Origin: Roseovarius aestuariivivens
GTDB lineage: Bacteria; Pseudomonadota; Alphaproteobacteria; Rhodobacterales; Rhodobacteraceae
Direction of reading: 5' to 3'
DNA length: 64,000 bases
Assembly (NCBI RefSeq): GCF_004761875.1
Contig: NZ_SJEY01000001.1
Coordinates: forward strand, 1 to 64,000
The translations under genes were made by a program, and so were the position numbers. Below are positions 54,684-64,000 of the stretch, in pieces. Under the pieces are notes generated by a model that worked only from the letters and a program-made list of their open reading frames with translations, was not told the DNA's origin and searched no databases. Each line of letters begins with the position of its first letter. Positions within the stretch are counted from its first letter, which is position 1.

Positions 54684-55517
54684 ATGACATTCGAAGAACT
54701 GGGGCGCGTGGGCGTGCGGGAAGAAACCTGTCGGTACAAGGGATCGCGGCTTGCCTTCCGGGGGCCGAGGCGCGATCTGCAGCAGGACTACATCGCCTTT
54801 CTTGGCGGGACCGAGACATTCGGGAAATTCGTCGACCGGCCGTTTCCGGCCCTGCTCGAGGAGCGCACCGGCAGAACCTGCGTCAATCTGGGCTGGCCGA
54901 ATGCCGGGATCGACGTGGTTCTCAACGATCGCGGGCTGATGCGCATGGCCGGGGCGGCGCGGCTGACGGTGTTGCAGGTGCCCAACGCGGCCAACCTGTC
55001 CAACCGGTTCTATACGGTGCATCCGCGCCGCAACGACCGGTTCCTGAAGGCGCGCGAGCCGCTGCGCCGGCTTTATCCGGAGCTGGATTTCACCGAGTTC
55101 AGTTTCACGCGCCATATGCTGGTGGCGCTGAAGGGGCACTGTACGGACCGGTTCGCCCTGGTGCATCAGGACCTGGCGCAGGTCTGGATCGCGCGTATGC
55201 GCCGCGTGATCGGCAAACTCGGCGGGCCGGTGATCCTGCTGTGGTTTTCCGACCGCGCGCCGGAACGGGCCTGCGACAGGCCCGAGATGCAATATGACCC
55301 CGCACTGGTGAGCCGGGGCATGCTGGAGGCGCTGACGGATGTGGCCGCCGGCATGGCGCGCGCGCCGCGTGGTGGCACGGGCGAGCATACCGGGCTGGCC
55401 GAGCGGCTGTTCCAGCAAATCGAGACCCCCGCGGCGCGCGATCTTCCGGGGCAGGCGGCGCACGCGGCGGCGGCGCAGGCGCTGATCCCGCTGGTGACCG
55501 AGTACTGGGGCCGCTGA
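54684..55517 (+). CDS. DUF6473 family protein
   Basis: A 277-residue protein that I place in DUF6473 by pattern: CRYKGSRLAFRGPRRDLQQD near the start, FLGGTETFGKFVDRPFPALL, VNLGWPNAGIDVVLND, and GPVILLWFSDRAPER later. It looks like an SGNH-like or sulfotransferase-linked fold, but the function is unknown. The ATG at 54684 has AGGTGG upstream. It lies alone on the plus strand between hbd and etfA. Confidence 0.7.
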   Translation: MTFEELGRVGVREETCRYKGSRLAFRGPRRDLQQDYIAFLGGTETFGKFVDRPFPALLEERTGRTCVNLGWPNAGIDVVLNDRGLMRMAGAARLTVLQVPNAANLSNRFYTVHPRRNDRFLKAREPLRRLYPELDFTEFSFTRHMLVALKGHCTDRFALVHQDLAQVWIARMRRVIGKLGGPVILLWFSDRAPERACDRPEMQYDPALVSRGMLEALTDVAAGMARAPRGGTGEHTGLAERLFQQIETPAARDLPGQAAHAAAAQALIPLVTEYWGR

Positions 55518-55520
55518 AAC

Positions 55521-55548
55521 GAAAACGGCCCGCCGTGGGGGCGGGCCG
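55521..55548 (-). terminator. terminator after etfA
   Basis: CGGCCCGCC and GGCGGGCCG form a 9-bp stem with a 5-nt loop. On the minus strand it is followed by TTTTC, 25 bp past the etfA stop. Confidence 0.75.
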
Positions 55549-55572
55549 CAGGAAATTTTCCGGGTGGGCCGC

Positions 55573-56502
55573 TTAGCCCAGCTTTTCGGAAAGCTCGGGC
55601 AGCGCGTCGAAGAGATCCGCGACGAGGCCGTAGTCGGCGACCTGGAAGATCGGGGCCTCTTCGTCCTTGTTGATCGCGACGATGATCTTCGAGTCCTTCA
55701 TGCCCGCGAGGTGCTGGATCGCGCCGGAGATGCCGACGGCGATGTAGAGATCGGGCGCCACGACCTTGCCGGTCTGGCCGACCTGCCAGTCGTTGGGGGC
55801 AAAGCCCGAGTCGACGGCCGCGCGCGAGGCACCGACGGCCGCGCCGAGCTTGTCTGCAAGGCCTTCGATCAGGGCGAAGTTTTCCTCGGACCCGACGCCG
55901 CGCCCGCCGGAGACGACGATCCCGGCAGAGGTCAGCTCGGGGCGGTCGCTTTCGGCCACCTTGTCTTCGACCCATTCGGACAGGCCGGGATTGTCGGCGG
56001 CCGAGATCGTCTCGACAGGGGCCGAGCCGCCCGTGCCGGCGGCGTCAAAGGTCGACGTGCGGAACGACACGACCTTCTTGGCATCCGCGGACTTGACGGT
56101 CTGGATGGCGTTGCCGGCGTAAATGGGACGCTCGAACGTGTCGCCATCGACGACGCCGGAGACGTCCGAGATCACCATCACGTCAAGAAGGGCTGCCACG
56201 CGGGGCAGCACGTTCTTGGCGTCGGTGGTGGCTGGCGCCACGATATGGCTGTAATCGCCCGCGAGCGACACAATGAGCGCGGCGGTGGGCTCAGCCAGGC
56301 GGTGGCCCAGCATCGCGTCCTCGGCGACAAGCACCTTGGCGACGCCGTCGATCGTGGCGGCGGCTTCGCCTGCGGCGGCGGCGGAGGCGCCGGCACAAAG
56401 AACGGTCACATCACCCAATTGCTTGGCGGCGGTGACGGCCTTGGCGGTGGCGTCCATCGCCAGTTCGCCATCGGTGACTTCGGCAAGAAGAAGAACTGAC
56501 AT
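55573..56502 (-). CDS. etfA: electron transfer flavoprotein alpha subunit
   Basis: A 309-residue subunit that binds the redox FAD. It starts [20 protein letters not shown], and the C-terminal FAD domain has [42 protein letters not shown] (read as two adjoining parts) and [16 protein letters not shown]. It carries electrons from acyl-CoA dehydrogenases such as Mcd, and perhaps from TMADH-type enzymes, to ETF:quinone oxidoreductase. The ATG at 56502 shares a base with the etfB stop. Confidence 0.96.
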   Translation of the reverse strand: MSVLLLAEVTDGELAMDATAKAVTAAKQLGDVTVLCAGASAAAAGEAAATIDGVAKVLVAEDAMLGHRLAEPTAALIVSLAGDYSHIVAPATTDAKNVLPRVAALLDVMVISDVSGVVDGDTFERPIYAGNAIQTVKSADAKKVVSFRTSTFDAAGTGGSAPVETISAADNPGLSEWVEDKVAESDRPELTSAGIVVSGGRGVGSEENFALIEGLADKLGAAVGASRAAVDSGFAPNDWQVGQTGKVVAPDLYIAVGISGAIQHLAGMKDSKIIVAINKDEEAPIFQVADYGLVADLFDALPELSEKLG

Positions 56503-57260
56503 CAAACGGCCCCCGCTTCCTTGAGTTTCGCAACAAGCTCGTCAACCGAGCCGACCATTTCGCCCGCCTTGCGGGCCTCGGGTTCGGTCGTCTTGACGAT
56601 TTCGAGACGCGGCGCGACGTCGACGCCGTAATCGGCGGCGGTCTTCTCGTCGAGCGGCTTTTTCTTGGCCTTCATGATGTTGGGCAGCGAGGCATAGCGC
56701 GGCTCGTTGAGGCGCAGATCGACGGTGACGATGGCGGGCATCTTGACCTTGATCGTCTGCAGGCCGCCGTCGACCTCGCGGGTCACCATCGCGCTGTCGC
56801 CGTCGATGTCGAGCTTGGAAGCAAAGGTGCCCTGGCTCCAGCCCAGAAGCGCCGACAGCATCTGTCCGGTGGCGTTCATGTCGTTGTCGATCGCCTGTTT
56901 GCCGGCAAGCACGAGGCCCGGCTGTTCTTCGTCGATCACGGCCTTGAGGATCTTGGCCACCGAAAGCGGTTCGATATCGGTGTGCACGTCCTCGGCGGCG
57001 ACCACGAGAATGGCGCGGTCGGCACCCATGGCCAGCGCCGTGCGCAGGGTTTCCTGCGCCTGCTTGACGCCGATCGAGACGGCGATGACCTCTTCGGCCT
57101 TGCCGGCCTCCTTCAGGCGGATGGCCTCTTCGACGGCAATCTCGTCAAAGGGGTTCATCGACATTTTCACGTTGGCAAGATCGACACCCGTGCCATCCGC
57201 CTTCACACGGACTTTCACGTTATAGTCGATCACGCGTTTGACAGGTACGAGCACCTTCAT
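56502..57260 (-). CDS. etfB: electron transfer flavoprotein beta subunit
   Basis: A 252-residue subunit that binds AMP and docks to dehydrogenases. It begins [20 protein letters not shown] and has [20 protein letters not shown] and the recognition-loop region [19 protein letters not shown]. The ATG at 57260 lies 8 bases after GGGAGA; an ATG at 57266 is too close to that site. It is the first gene of etfBA. Confidence 0.96.
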   Translation of the reverse strand: MKVLVPVKRVIDYNVKVRVKADGTGVDLANVKMSMNPFDEIAVEEAIRLKEAGKAEEVIAVSIGVKQAQETLRTALAMGADRAILVVAAEDVHTDIEPLSVAKILKAVIDEEQPGLVLAGKQAIDNDMNATGQMLSALLGWSQGTFASKLDIDGDSAMVTREVDGGLQTIKVKMPAIVTVDLRLNEPRYASLPNIMKAKKKPLDEKTAADYGVDVAPRLEIVKTTEPEARKAGEMVGSVDELVAKLKEAGAV

Positions 57261-57530
57261 CGGCATGGTCTCCCTTACATATTCCCCGAGCCGCAGAGGC
57301 GACTCTGCCGGTCTCACTTGGGCCTGTGATACCGTGTTGTTACCGTCCGAAACAGGTCAAAATCGTCACGTTTGCGTCTTGCGACGCCGCGTTTCCGGTG
57401 ACAGCGGCAAAATTTCGTTACGTCACGGGGAAAGGGCGCGTGTGGCGCGGAGAAGTCAGACAACCGCACCCGGGCCTGTCACATGCCTTTTGGCAAGGTC
57501 AGCCGAGGGGGCATGTCCCGGCCAGCCACC
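57261..57530. promoter_or_regulatory. etfBA leader and promoter region
   Basis: A 270-bp gap between the adenosyltransferase gene and etfB on the same strand. It should hold the etfBA promoter. I see no supported gene and no clear operator. Confidence 0.4.
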
Positions 57531-58103
57531 TTAGCGGTTGGCGCCGGGAACCCACAAAACGTCGTCCTTGCCGCCGTCATTGGCCATGCGCGCGGCGACG
57601 AAGAACCAGTCGCTCAGACGGTTGAGATAGCGGATCGCGGCCTCGTTCACGCTTTCGACCGAGGCAAGCTCCACGGTCAGGCGTTCGGCCCGGCGCGACA
57701 CCGTGCGGCACAGATGCAGATGCGCGGCAAGCGCACTGCCGCCGGGCAGGATGAAACTGCGCAGCGGTTCGAGCGCCTCGTTCATGATGTCGATCTCGGC
57801 CTCCAGTCGCTCGGTCTGGGAGGGGACCATGCGCAGCGGCGTATATTCGGCCTCGGTGTCTTTTTCCATGTCCGGACGGCAAAGATCTGCGCCAAGGTCG
57901 AAGAGATCGTTCTGAATGCGCGCCAACGCCTCGTCGGTTTCGTGCTCGGCGTGCAGACGGGCCATGCCGGCGCAGGCGTTGACCTCGTCCACGGTGCCAT
58001 AGGCGGTCACGCGCAACGCGTGCTTGGCGACGCGGGTGCCGTTCCCGAGCGCGGTTTCCCCGGCATCGCCGGTGCGGGTGTAGATACGGTTGAGTACGAC
58101 CAT
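57531..58103 (-). CDS. pduO: cob(I)yrinic acid a,c-diamide adenosyltransferase, PduO type
   Basis: A 190-residue ATP:cob(I)alamin adenosyltransferase. It starts LNRIYTRTGDAGETALGNGT, the ATP-binding N-terminus of the PduO group, with VDEVNACAGMARLH and the C-terminal RRAERLTVELASVESVNEAA region. It makes adenosylcobalamin, the cofactor of ethylmalonyl-CoA and methylmalonyl-CoA mutases in the pathway that includes Mcd. It follows the twin-TM gene by 2 bp and is probably co-transcribed with it. Confidence 0.94.
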   Translation of the reverse strand: MVVLNRIYTRTGDAGETALGNGTRVAKHALRVTAYGTVDEVNACAGMARLHAEHETDEALARIQNDLFDLGADLCRPDMEKDTEAEYTPLRMVPSQTERLEAEIDIMNEALEPLRSFILPGGSALAAHLHLCRTVSRRAERLTVELASVESVNEAAIRYLNRLSDWFFVAARMANDGGKDDVLWVPGANR

Positions 58104-58105
58104 GG

Positions 58106-58315
58106 TTACTGCCCTCCTTGCCGGCGGATATAGACGAAAAGCAGGATCAGCACCACGGCTATGAACTGCGCGATGATGCGCCAGCGCATGAATTTGTTGG
58201 CGCGTTTGGCGTTGTCGAGCCCTTCCTTGCCGAAAGTGCTGATGCCCATGATCAGGATCACGGCGACAACCCCGCAGGCCAGCGCGGCGACGATGAAAAG
58301 CGGATCGTTCAGCAT
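58106..58315 (-). CDS. twin transmembrane helix small protein (HIG1-like)
   Basis: A 69-residue protein with two membrane helices, one at ~5–25 and one at ~45–63, joined by the loop FGKEGLDNAKRANKFMRWRI, the mark of the HIG1/twin-TM family. Relatives associate with cytochrome oxidase in mitochondria. In this family it regularly precedes the cobalamin adenosyltransferase, and its bacterial role is unproven. Confidence 0.88.
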   Translation of the reverse strand: MLNDPLFIVAALACGVVAVILIMGISTFGKEGLDNAKRANKFMRWRIIAQFIAVVLILLFVYIRRQGGQ

Positions 58316-58400
58316 GGGTATTCTCCTGTCCTGGTCCCGTGGGCGCGATGTAGGCCGGGATGGGGGAAAAGCGAATGGAAATCGGGATGCGGGCGGGCGA

Positions 58401-59231
58401 TCAGCCCTTGGAGATCACCCAGTCAAGCGCCCGGGTGGGCAGGATGCGGCGCAGTGTGCCCATGAGATAGGTGGGCGTCGTGACGTAATAGCGGGGCCGC
58501 GGACGGCGTGATTCGAGCGCGCGGATGAGCTTTTTCGTCACCGCCTCGGCGGGGAGTTCGAACGTGTCCTTCGTATACGGGCCATAAAGACGCGGCCGCA
58601 CCGTGCTGCGGTAATCGTCGGCCCGCACGGAGTGTTCCCAGTCGATCCAGCGTTCAAAGGGCGCACGGGCGTTTTCACGGATCTTGCTGGTGACCGGCCC
58701 CGGTTCGATCAGCACGACATGGATATTCGTGCCGCGCAGTTCGACGCGCAAGGTGTCGGTCAGGCCTTCGACGGCGAACTTGGTGCTGACATAGGCGCCG
58801 CGCCAGCCGATGGCGACAAGGCCCAGCACGGAGGAATTCTGGATGATGCGGCCATGGCCCTGGGCGCGCATGACCGGGATGACCTGGCGTGTCAGGTCGT
58901 GCCAGCCAAACACATTGGCCTCGAAGATCTCGCGCAGAGCGCCGCGCGGCAGGTCTTCCACCAGGCCGGGGCAAGCGTAGGCGCCGTTGTTGAAAAGCGC
59001 GTCGAGCGTGCCGCCGGTCGCTTCGAGCACGTCGTTCAGGCCCGAGGCGATGCTGGCCTCGTCCTGATAGTCGATCCGGGGGCTGTCGAAGCCCTCGTCG
59101 CGCAGGCGCTGGCAATCGTCCTCTTGCCGGCAGGAGGCGAAGACGCGCCAGCCGCGCGCCCTGAGACCGCGTGCGGCGTCAAGCCCGATGCCGGACGAAC
59201 AACCGGTGATGAGAAGGGATTTCGTGCTCAT
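58401..59231 (-). CDS. SDR-family NAD(P)-dependent oxidoreductase
   Basis: A 276-residue classical short-chain dehydrogenase. It has TGCSSGIG, the strand motif LFNNGAYACPG, catalytic Ser in IIQNSSVLGLVA and YVSTK with the Tyr and Lys. The C-terminal end has a positively charged tail like those of membrane-associated retinol or sterol-type SDRs. The substrate is unknown. The ATG at 59231 is preferred to an upstream one in the same frame. Confidence 0.88.
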   Translation of the reverse strand: MSTKSLLITGCSSGIGLDAARGLRARGWRVFASCRQEDDCQRLRDEGFDSPRIDYQDEASIASGLNDVLEATGGTLDALFNNGAYACPGLVEDLPRGALREIFEANVFGWHDLTRQVIPVMRAQGHGRIIQNSSVLGLVAIGWRGAYVSTKFAVEGLTDTLRVELRGTNIHVVLIEPGPVTSKIRENARAPFERWIDWEHSVRADDYRSTVRPRLYGPYTKDTFELPAEAVTKKLIRALESRRPRPRYYVTTPTYLMGTLRRILPTRALDWVISKG

Positions 59232-59280
59232 GGCGCGCAGACTGGACCGCCCGCGTGGCGGGCGCAATCGCTTTGCGGGA

Positions 59281-59988
59281 TCAGTTGGCCGGAGCGGAGA
59301 CGAGCCAGTCGGCCATCCAGCCTTCTTCGCCGGTTTCGGTCACGCGCAGCTTGAGCCAGCCGTCCTGGTTTTGTTCGAGCACGGCCACTTCGGTGCCTTC
59401 GGTGAGGCTGGTGATCCGCTCGAACCCGGTGCCGGGGCCGCCGCGCATGTTGACGACGTTGCCGGTGACATAGCGGATGTCTTCATAAGCGGTCGGCGTC
59501 GGCGTTTCGCGGGCGGCGGTGACGGCACGCTGACGCTCTTGTGTCAGCGAGAAGAGTTCGATCGCGCCTGGCCAGATCTTTTTCGCGCCTGCCACGTCGC
59601 CGGTCTCGGTGCCAAGAGCGGCGGCGACAGCCGCGTCGACCGCGTCGGTGTCTTCGGATTCGGTCAGCAGCGCGACCTTGTCCTCGTCCCGGGGCAGGGT
59701 GCGAACGCGTTCGGTCTTGAAGCTGTCGGTATCGACCGAGGCGAGGGTGATCCCGAAGCGGTCCTCCTTGGTCGTCTGAAGCTGGTTGAGGCGGGTCGTG
59801 CGGAGTTCTTCGACCGAAACGATCTCGGCGGACTTGGACGTCTGCGCGGTGGTAGCGGGCGTGGCTGACGTATCGTTCTTGGCGCGGGCCTGCAGGGAAT
59901 TTTCGCCGGGCGCGTAATCGGCACCGCCGCTGAGTTCATAAAACGCAAAGCCCAGAAAGCCGAACGTCACAAGAATAAAGCGCCACAT
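59281..59988 (-). CDS. membrane-anchored bacterial SH3 domain protein
   Basis: A 235-residue protein with an N-terminal membrane helix (WRFILVTFGFLGFAFYEL), a charged, Thr-rich middle and a C-terminal SH3_3 domain (~170–230) with YVTGNVVNMRGGPGTGFERI and EEGWMADWLVS. Such domains bind peptidoglycan or proteins in the periplasm. The start at 59988 places the helix at the N-terminus. It is divergent from parC. Confidence 0.82.
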   Translation of the reverse strand: MWRFILVTFGFLGFAFYELSGGADYAPGENSLQARAKNDTSATPATTAQTSKSAEIVSVEELRTTRLNQLQTTKEDRFGITLASVDTDSFKTERVRTLPRDEDKVALLTESEDTDAVDAAVAAALGTETGDVAGAKKIWPGAIELFSLTQERQRAVTAARETPTPTAYEDIRYVTGNVVNMRGGPGTGFERITSLTEGTEVAVLEQNQDGWLKLRVTETGEEGWMADWLVSAPAN

Positions 59989-60137
59989 CTGCGCAGACCC
60001 CCCAAAAGACCCGTCGGCGGAAATCAGCCGCCGTGTTGAAAAGTTACACGATTCGCCTTTTGCGATCATGGAAAAACGCTCCGAATATCGCGAAGTGATG
60101 CTTTACGGCCCTCGGGCGGGCTTGTATCACATCATCT

Positions 60138-62561
60138 ATGACGGATCTGGTCGATGACCCCAATATAGGCCCCGAAGCTGTGGCAGAGCCGCTACGCCGT
60201 GCGATTGGCGAACGGTATCTGACCTATGCCTTGTCGACCATCATGCACCGGGCGCTGCCCGATGCGCGCGACGGTCTCAAGCCGGTGCATCGCCGGATCC
60301 TGTATGCAATGCGCGAATTGCGATTGAGTTCCACGGGGGGCTTCCGAAAGTCGGCCAAGATCTCGGGCGACGTGATGGGCAACTACCACCCGCATGGCGA
60401 TGCCGCGATCTATGACGCGATGGCGCGCCTCGCGCAGGATTTCGCGGTGCGCTACCCGCTTGTGGACGGGCAGGGGAATTTCGGGAATATCGACGGGGAC
60501 AACCCGGCGGCGAGCCGGTACACCGAGGCACGGCTGACCAACGTGGCCGAGGCCCTTCTGGAGGGGCTGAACGAGGATGCGGTCGATTATCGCGACAATT
60601 ACGACGGCACGCTGCGCGAGCCCGTTGTGCTTCCGGCGCAGTTTCCGAACCTTCTGGCCAACGGATCGAGCGGCATTGCGGTGGGCATGGCCACCAACAT
60701 TCCGCCGCATAATATTTCCGAGCTAATCGACGCCTGTCTGCACCTGATCAAGACGCCCGATGCGCGCGATGATACGCTGCTCAATTACGTGCCCGGGCCG
60801 GATTTCCCCACGGGCGGCGTGGTGGTCGAGCCGAAGGAGAACATCGCACAGGCCTATCGCACGGGACGCGGCAGTTTCCGTCTGCGCTGTAAGTGGGAGG
60901 TCGAGGATGTGGGCCGGGGTCAGTGGCAGATCGTGGTCACGGAAATTCCCTATCAGGTTCAGAAATCCAAGCTGATCGAGAAGCTGGCCGAGCTGATCCA
61001 GACCAAGAAAGTGCCGATCCTCGCCGATATCCGGGACGAAAGCACCGACGAGGTGCGCATGATCCTCGAACCACGGTCTAAGAACGTGGACGCGGAGGTT
61101 CTGATGGGGATGCTCTTTCGCAATTCGGATCTCGAGGTGCGGTTCAGCCTGAACATGAACGTGCTGATCGACGGGCTGACGCCGAAGGTCTGTTCGATGA
61201 AGGAGGTGTTGCGCGCCTTCCTTGATTTCCGGCGTGAGGTTTTGATCCGGCGGTCGAAGCACCGGATGGACAAGATCGACCACCGGCTGGAGGTTCTGCA
61301 GGGTCTGATCACGGCGTTTTTGAACCTCGACCGCGTGATCGAGATCATCCGCTACGACGACGAGCCGAAGATGGCGCTGATGTACGAGGACTGGAGCCAT
61401 GTGCACCAGGCGACGCTGCGCCGTGCACTGCACGAGGCCGAGTATCTTTCACCGCTTGACGGTGTGGATATGGACGCGCTGCGGCTGGTGGCCGATCCGG
61501 AGGGCGAGGCGCGTGGAATTCTGAGCGAAAGCGCCACGGAACGCGCTATCCCGCACAGCTATGAGGGGCGCGAGAACGGGCTGTCGGACGTGCAGGCCGA
61601 GGCGATCCTGAACATGCGGCTGCGCAGCCTGCGGCGGCTGGAGGAAGAGGCGCTGGTCAAGGAGCGCGACGCGCTGATGGAAGAGCGTGCGGGGCTTGAA
61701 GACCTTCTGGAGGAGGACGACCTGCAATGGTCGACCATCGCCGAGCAGCTGCGCGAGGTGAAGAAGACCTTCGGCAAGGACTATGAGGGCGGCGCGCGGC
61801 GCACGCTGATCGAGGAGGCCGCCGAGGTCGAGGAGGTGCCTCTTGAGGCGATGATCGACCGCGAGCCGATCACGGTCGTCTGCTCCAAGATGGGCTGGAT
61901 CAGGGCCATGTCCGGGCATATCGACCTGACCCGCGAACTGAAGTTCAAGGATGGCGACGCGGGGCGCTTCGTCTTCCATGCCGAGACCACGGACCGGCTT
62001 TTGGTGGTGGGCTCGAACGGGCGGTTCTACACGTTGCAGGCCAGTGCCCTGCCCGGCGGGCGGGGCATGGGCGAGCCGGTGCGCCTGATCGTCGATCTGC
62101 CGAACGAGGCGGAGATCGTCACGATCCTCATTCACAAGCCGGGCCGCAAGCTTCTGGTGGCGTCCTCGGCGGGGGACGGGTTCATCGTGCCCGAGGACGA
62201 GGTCGTGGCGCAGACGCGTTCGGGCAAGCAGGTTCTCAACGTGAAAGGCGATGTGCGGGCGCGGGTCTGCAAGCCCGTGACGGGCGATCACGTGGCCTGC
62301 GTGGGCGAGAACCGCAAGGTGCTGGTCTTCCCGCTCGACGAACTGCCCGAGATGGGGCGGGGTAAGGGCGTGCGGCTGCAGAAATACAAGGATGGCGGTC
62401 TGAGCGACGCCACCACCTTTACGCTGGCAGAGGGGCTGAGCTGGCTTGATCCAGCGGGCCGGACGCGCACGGAAAGCGAGCTGGCCGAATGGATGGGCAA
62501 GCGCGCCAGCGCAGGGCGCATGGCGCCGCGCGGCTTCCCCCGTGACAACCGCTTCACCTGA
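60138..62561 (+). CDS. parC: DNA topoisomerase IV subunit A
   Basis: An 807-residue ParC that breaks and rejoins DNA to separate daughter chromosomes. It begins with the winged-helix block [20 protein letters not shown]. The catalytic Tyr is in [19 protein letters not shown], and a six-bladed C-terminal domain follows. In the quinolone-sensitive region [14 protein letters not shown] has Ala and Asp at the positions of E. coli Ser80 and Glu84. The length is normal and the start at 60138 is conserved. The partner parE is not in the window. Confidence 0.96.
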   Translation: MTDLVDDPNIGPEAVAEPLRRAIGERYLTYALSTIMHRALPDARDGLKPVHRRILYAMRELRLSSTGGFRKSAKISGDVMGNYHPHGDAAIYDAMARLAQDFAVRYPLVDGQGNFGNIDGDNPAASRYTEARLTNVAEALLEGLNEDAVDYRDNYDGTLREPVVLPAQFPNLLANGSSGIAVGMATNIPPHNISELIDACLHLIKTPDARDDTLLNYVPGPDFPTGGVVVEPKENIAQAYRTGRGSFRLRCKWEVEDVGRGQWQIVVTEIPYQVQKSKLIEKLAELIQTKKVPILADIRDESTDEVRMILEPRSKNVDAEVLMGMLFRNSDLEVRFSLNMNVLIDGLTPKVCSMKEVLRAFLDFRREVLIRRSKHRMDKIDHRLEVLQGLITAFLNLDRVIEIIRYDDEPKMALMYEDWSHVHQATLRRALHEAEYLSPLDGVDMDALRLVADPEGEARGILSESATERAIPHSYEGRENGLSDVQAEAILNMRLRSLRRLEEEALVKERDALMEERAGLEDLLEEDDLQWSTIAEQLREVKKTFGKDYEGGARRTLIEEAAEVEEVPLEAMIDREPITVVCSKMGWIRAMSGHIDLTRELKFKDGDAGRFVFHAETTDRLLVVGSNGRFYTLQASALPGGRGMGEPVRLIVDLPNEAEIVTILIHKPGRKLLVASSAGDGFIVPEDEVVAQTRSGKQVLNVKGDVRARVCKPVTGDHVACVGENRKVLVFPLDELPEMGRGKGVRLQKYKDGGLSDATTFTLAEGLSWLDPAGRTRTESELAEWMGKRASAGRMAPRGFPRDNRFT

Positions 62562-62626
62562 AGGTTATTTGCGCGTGAGCGCGTGCCGCACCTACCTTGA
62601 CGCAACGCGATGCGGGAGGTTGAGAC

Positions 62627-63097
62627 ATGCGGCTGACACGACGGACATTCCTGACAACGGCAACGGCGGGCGGGGCGGCAGCGCTGGTGTGGCGCCCGGC
62701 GATGGCCGACGAGGCCTACTGGTACGAAAACGGCGGGTACGCCGCTGACGGGGCGGATGTGGTGGCCTATTTCGGGCTTGCCGCCGGCGCGGATGGCGTG
62801 CGCGGCTCAGACAGTTTTGTGACCGAATGGAACGGCGCGCGGTGGCGGTTTTCGAATGCCGAGAACCTGGCCGCCTTTGAGGCCGATCCCCAGCGCTATG
62901 CGCCGCAATTCGGCGGCTATTGCTCTTACGCCGTGTCGCGCGGGTACACCGCCCATGGCGACCGCAACGCATGGACCGTGCACGACGGCCGGCTTTACCT
63001 CAACTACAACAAGTCGGTGCGCGCGCGGTGGCAGACCGATATTCCCGGCAACATCACCAAGGGGCGCGCGAACTGGCCGTCCGTTCTGAGCGGTTGA
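62627..63097 (+). CDS. YHS domain protein, Tat-exported
   Basis: A 156-residue periplasmic protein. The Tat signal is RLTRRTFLTTATAGGAAALV. The body has the YHS pattern: DVVAYFGLAAGADGVRGSDS, then TEWNGARWRFSNAENLAAFE and PQFGGYCSYAVSRGYTAHGD. Family members are small and may bind metals or act in copper/nickel handling. The function here is unknown. Confidence 0.82.
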   Translation: MRLTRRTFLTTATAGGAAALVWRPAMADEAYWYENGGYAADGADVVAYFGLAAGADGVRGSDSFVTEWNGARWRFSNAENLAAFEADPQRYAPQFGGYCSYAVSRGYTAHGDRNAWTVHDGRLYLNYNKSVRARWQTDIPGNITKGRANWPSVLSG

Positions 63098-63138
63098 ACC
63101 TGCGGGGGCGCGCTGAAGCACGCCCTGCCGGATCCGTA

Positions 63139-64000
63139 TCAGGCGGCGCGCTGTGAGGCCGGCATCGGCTCGGCCTCGAGCCAGACGCCGCCCTCGGGAC
63201 GCAAGGTCAGGATCATCACCGGTTTCGGATCCCGCCCCCTGACAGACGTAAAGCGGAAGCGACCGAGAAGCGTGGCGAGGATGATGACCGCCTCCTGCAG
63301 GGCGAAGCTGGCGCCGATGCAGATGCGTGGCCCGTCGCCGAAAGGCAGGTAGCTGAACCGGTCGATCGACTTGCGATCCGCGAAGCGGTCGGGGCGGAAA
63401 TGATCCGGCTCTTGCCACAGATCGCGGTGCCTGTGCAGCGCGTAGATCGGCAGCATCACCGTGTCGCCGGGTTCGATCTCGGTCCCGCAGAGCGTGTCGT
63501 GGCTTTGCGCGGTGCGTGACACCACGCCGCCGGGTGGATAGAGCCGCAGCGCCTCGTCCACGATCTGCCGCACGAGGTGCAGCTTGTCCACGTCCGAGCC
63601 TGTGGCGGCTGCAGCCCCGCAGACGCTGTGCACCTCGGCCCGGGCGCGGTCCTGCACCCCTTGATCGAAGGCGCAGAGGTAAAGCGACCACGCGAGCGCA
63701 AGCGCGGTTGTCTCGTGCCCGGCCACGATGAAGGTCAGCAGGTTGTCGCGCATTTCCGCGGTGTTCATCTGCCGCCCGCTCTTGGGGTCCTCGCCCGCCA
63801 TCAGCAGATCGAGCAGGTCCGGCACGCCATCCGCGCCGCGCGCGCGCCGCGCTTCGATCGCCGCGTCGGCGGCGCGGTGCATGTCGACCACCGAGGTGTG
63901 CGAGGCCATCAGGCGCGCCGGGCGCGGCACCCAGTCGGGGGCGCCCAGAACGTCGAGGATCGAAATCTTTCCCGCCTGCGCGATATAGGTGTCGATGCCG
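63139..64000 (-). CDS. cytochrome P450 (partial, N-terminal part beyond window)
   Basis: The C-terminal ~287 residues of a P450. The I-helix motif is IVAGHETTALALAW, the ExxR motif is VDEALRLYP and the haem loop is LPFGDGPRICIGASFALQEA with the Cys ligand. The frame stays open to the window end, so the gene starts outside. The CYP family cannot be named with confidence; fatty-acid or terpene hydroxylation is a common role. Confidence 0.9.
   Translation of the reverse strand, partial: GIDTYIAQAGKISILDVLGAPDWVPRPARLMASHTSVVDMHRAADAAIEARRARGADGVPDLLDLLMAGEDPKSGRQMNTAEMRDNLLTFIVAGHETTALALAWSLYLCAFDQGVQDRARAEVHSVCGAAAATGSDVDKLHLVRQIVDEALRLYPPGGVVSRTAQSHDTLCGTEIEPGDTVMLPIYALHRHRDLWQEPDHFRPDRFADRKSIDRFSYLPFGDGPRICIGASFALQEAVIILATLLGRFRFTSVRGRDPKPVMILTLRPEGGVWLEAEPMPASQRAA

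Overview
The window looks like a chromosome segment from a marine Rhodobacteraceae (Roseobacter-group) alphaproteobacterium. This rests on gene order and families: era–DUF1491–recO; pckA divergent from chvI–chvG–hprK–rapZ–EIIA–ptsH; a methylsuccinyl-CoA dehydrogenase of the ethylmalonyl-CoA pathway; etfBA; a BciA-type vinyl reductase of bacteriochlorophyll synthesis; and YtoQ, DUF6473 and twin-TM proteins common in this family. The DNA is GC-rich except for about 17.8–22.8 kb, which is visibly AT-richer.

Region 1 (1–16.9 kb) is an accessory amine-catabolism cluster that begins beside a partial IS110 transposase. A PotABCD-like uptake system, a BetI-like TetR regulator, two paralogous trimethylamine/histamine-dehydrogenase-type flavoproteins, a small exported CxxC protein and a bicupin lie on the minus strand. 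One of the flavoproteins carries an extra ferritin-like C-terminal domain. A divergent block holds a demethylase-like FAD/GcvT protein, a ChrR-like cupin and a SpuC-like aminotransferase. A PMT-like methyltransferase lies just beyond the transporter. BetI-type palindromes sit at both control regions. The likely job is uptake and breakdown of a (possibly N-methylated) di- or polyamine. I know of no described pathway with exactly this gene set.

Region 2 (17.0–23.4 kb) is a small defence island: an IS5/IS427 element with a -1 frameshift, then a two-gene Hachiman/AbpAB-like system (PD-(D/E)xK nuclease plus Ski2-like helicase), then a truncated SDR gene. Next comes tRNA-Gly(TCC), whose 3' 44 bp are repeated 137 bp downstream, which looks like an integration scar.

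Region 3 (23.4–37.2 kb) has an ABC exporter, a nucleoside/nucleobase uptake operon (BMP-type ABC transporter with a CodA-like deaminase) behind a strong palindrome, then bciA, era, DUF1491, uspA, recO, a TetR gene, a FAH-family hydrolase and an exported protein of unknown function.

Region 4 (37.2–64 kb) is core: mcd, tauE-like, pheT, ytoQ, a nuclease-like protein, a TetR gene, a leishmanolysin-like protease, pckA, the ChvGI two-component system with the regulatory PTS, an acyltransferase, hbd, etfAB, a B12 adenosyltransferase, an SDR, an SH3 protein, parC, a YHS protein and a P450 cut by the window end. Mcd, Hbd, EtfAB, the cobalamin adenosyltransferase and PckA fit growth on C2 units through the ethylmalonyl-CoA route followed by gluconeogenesis.
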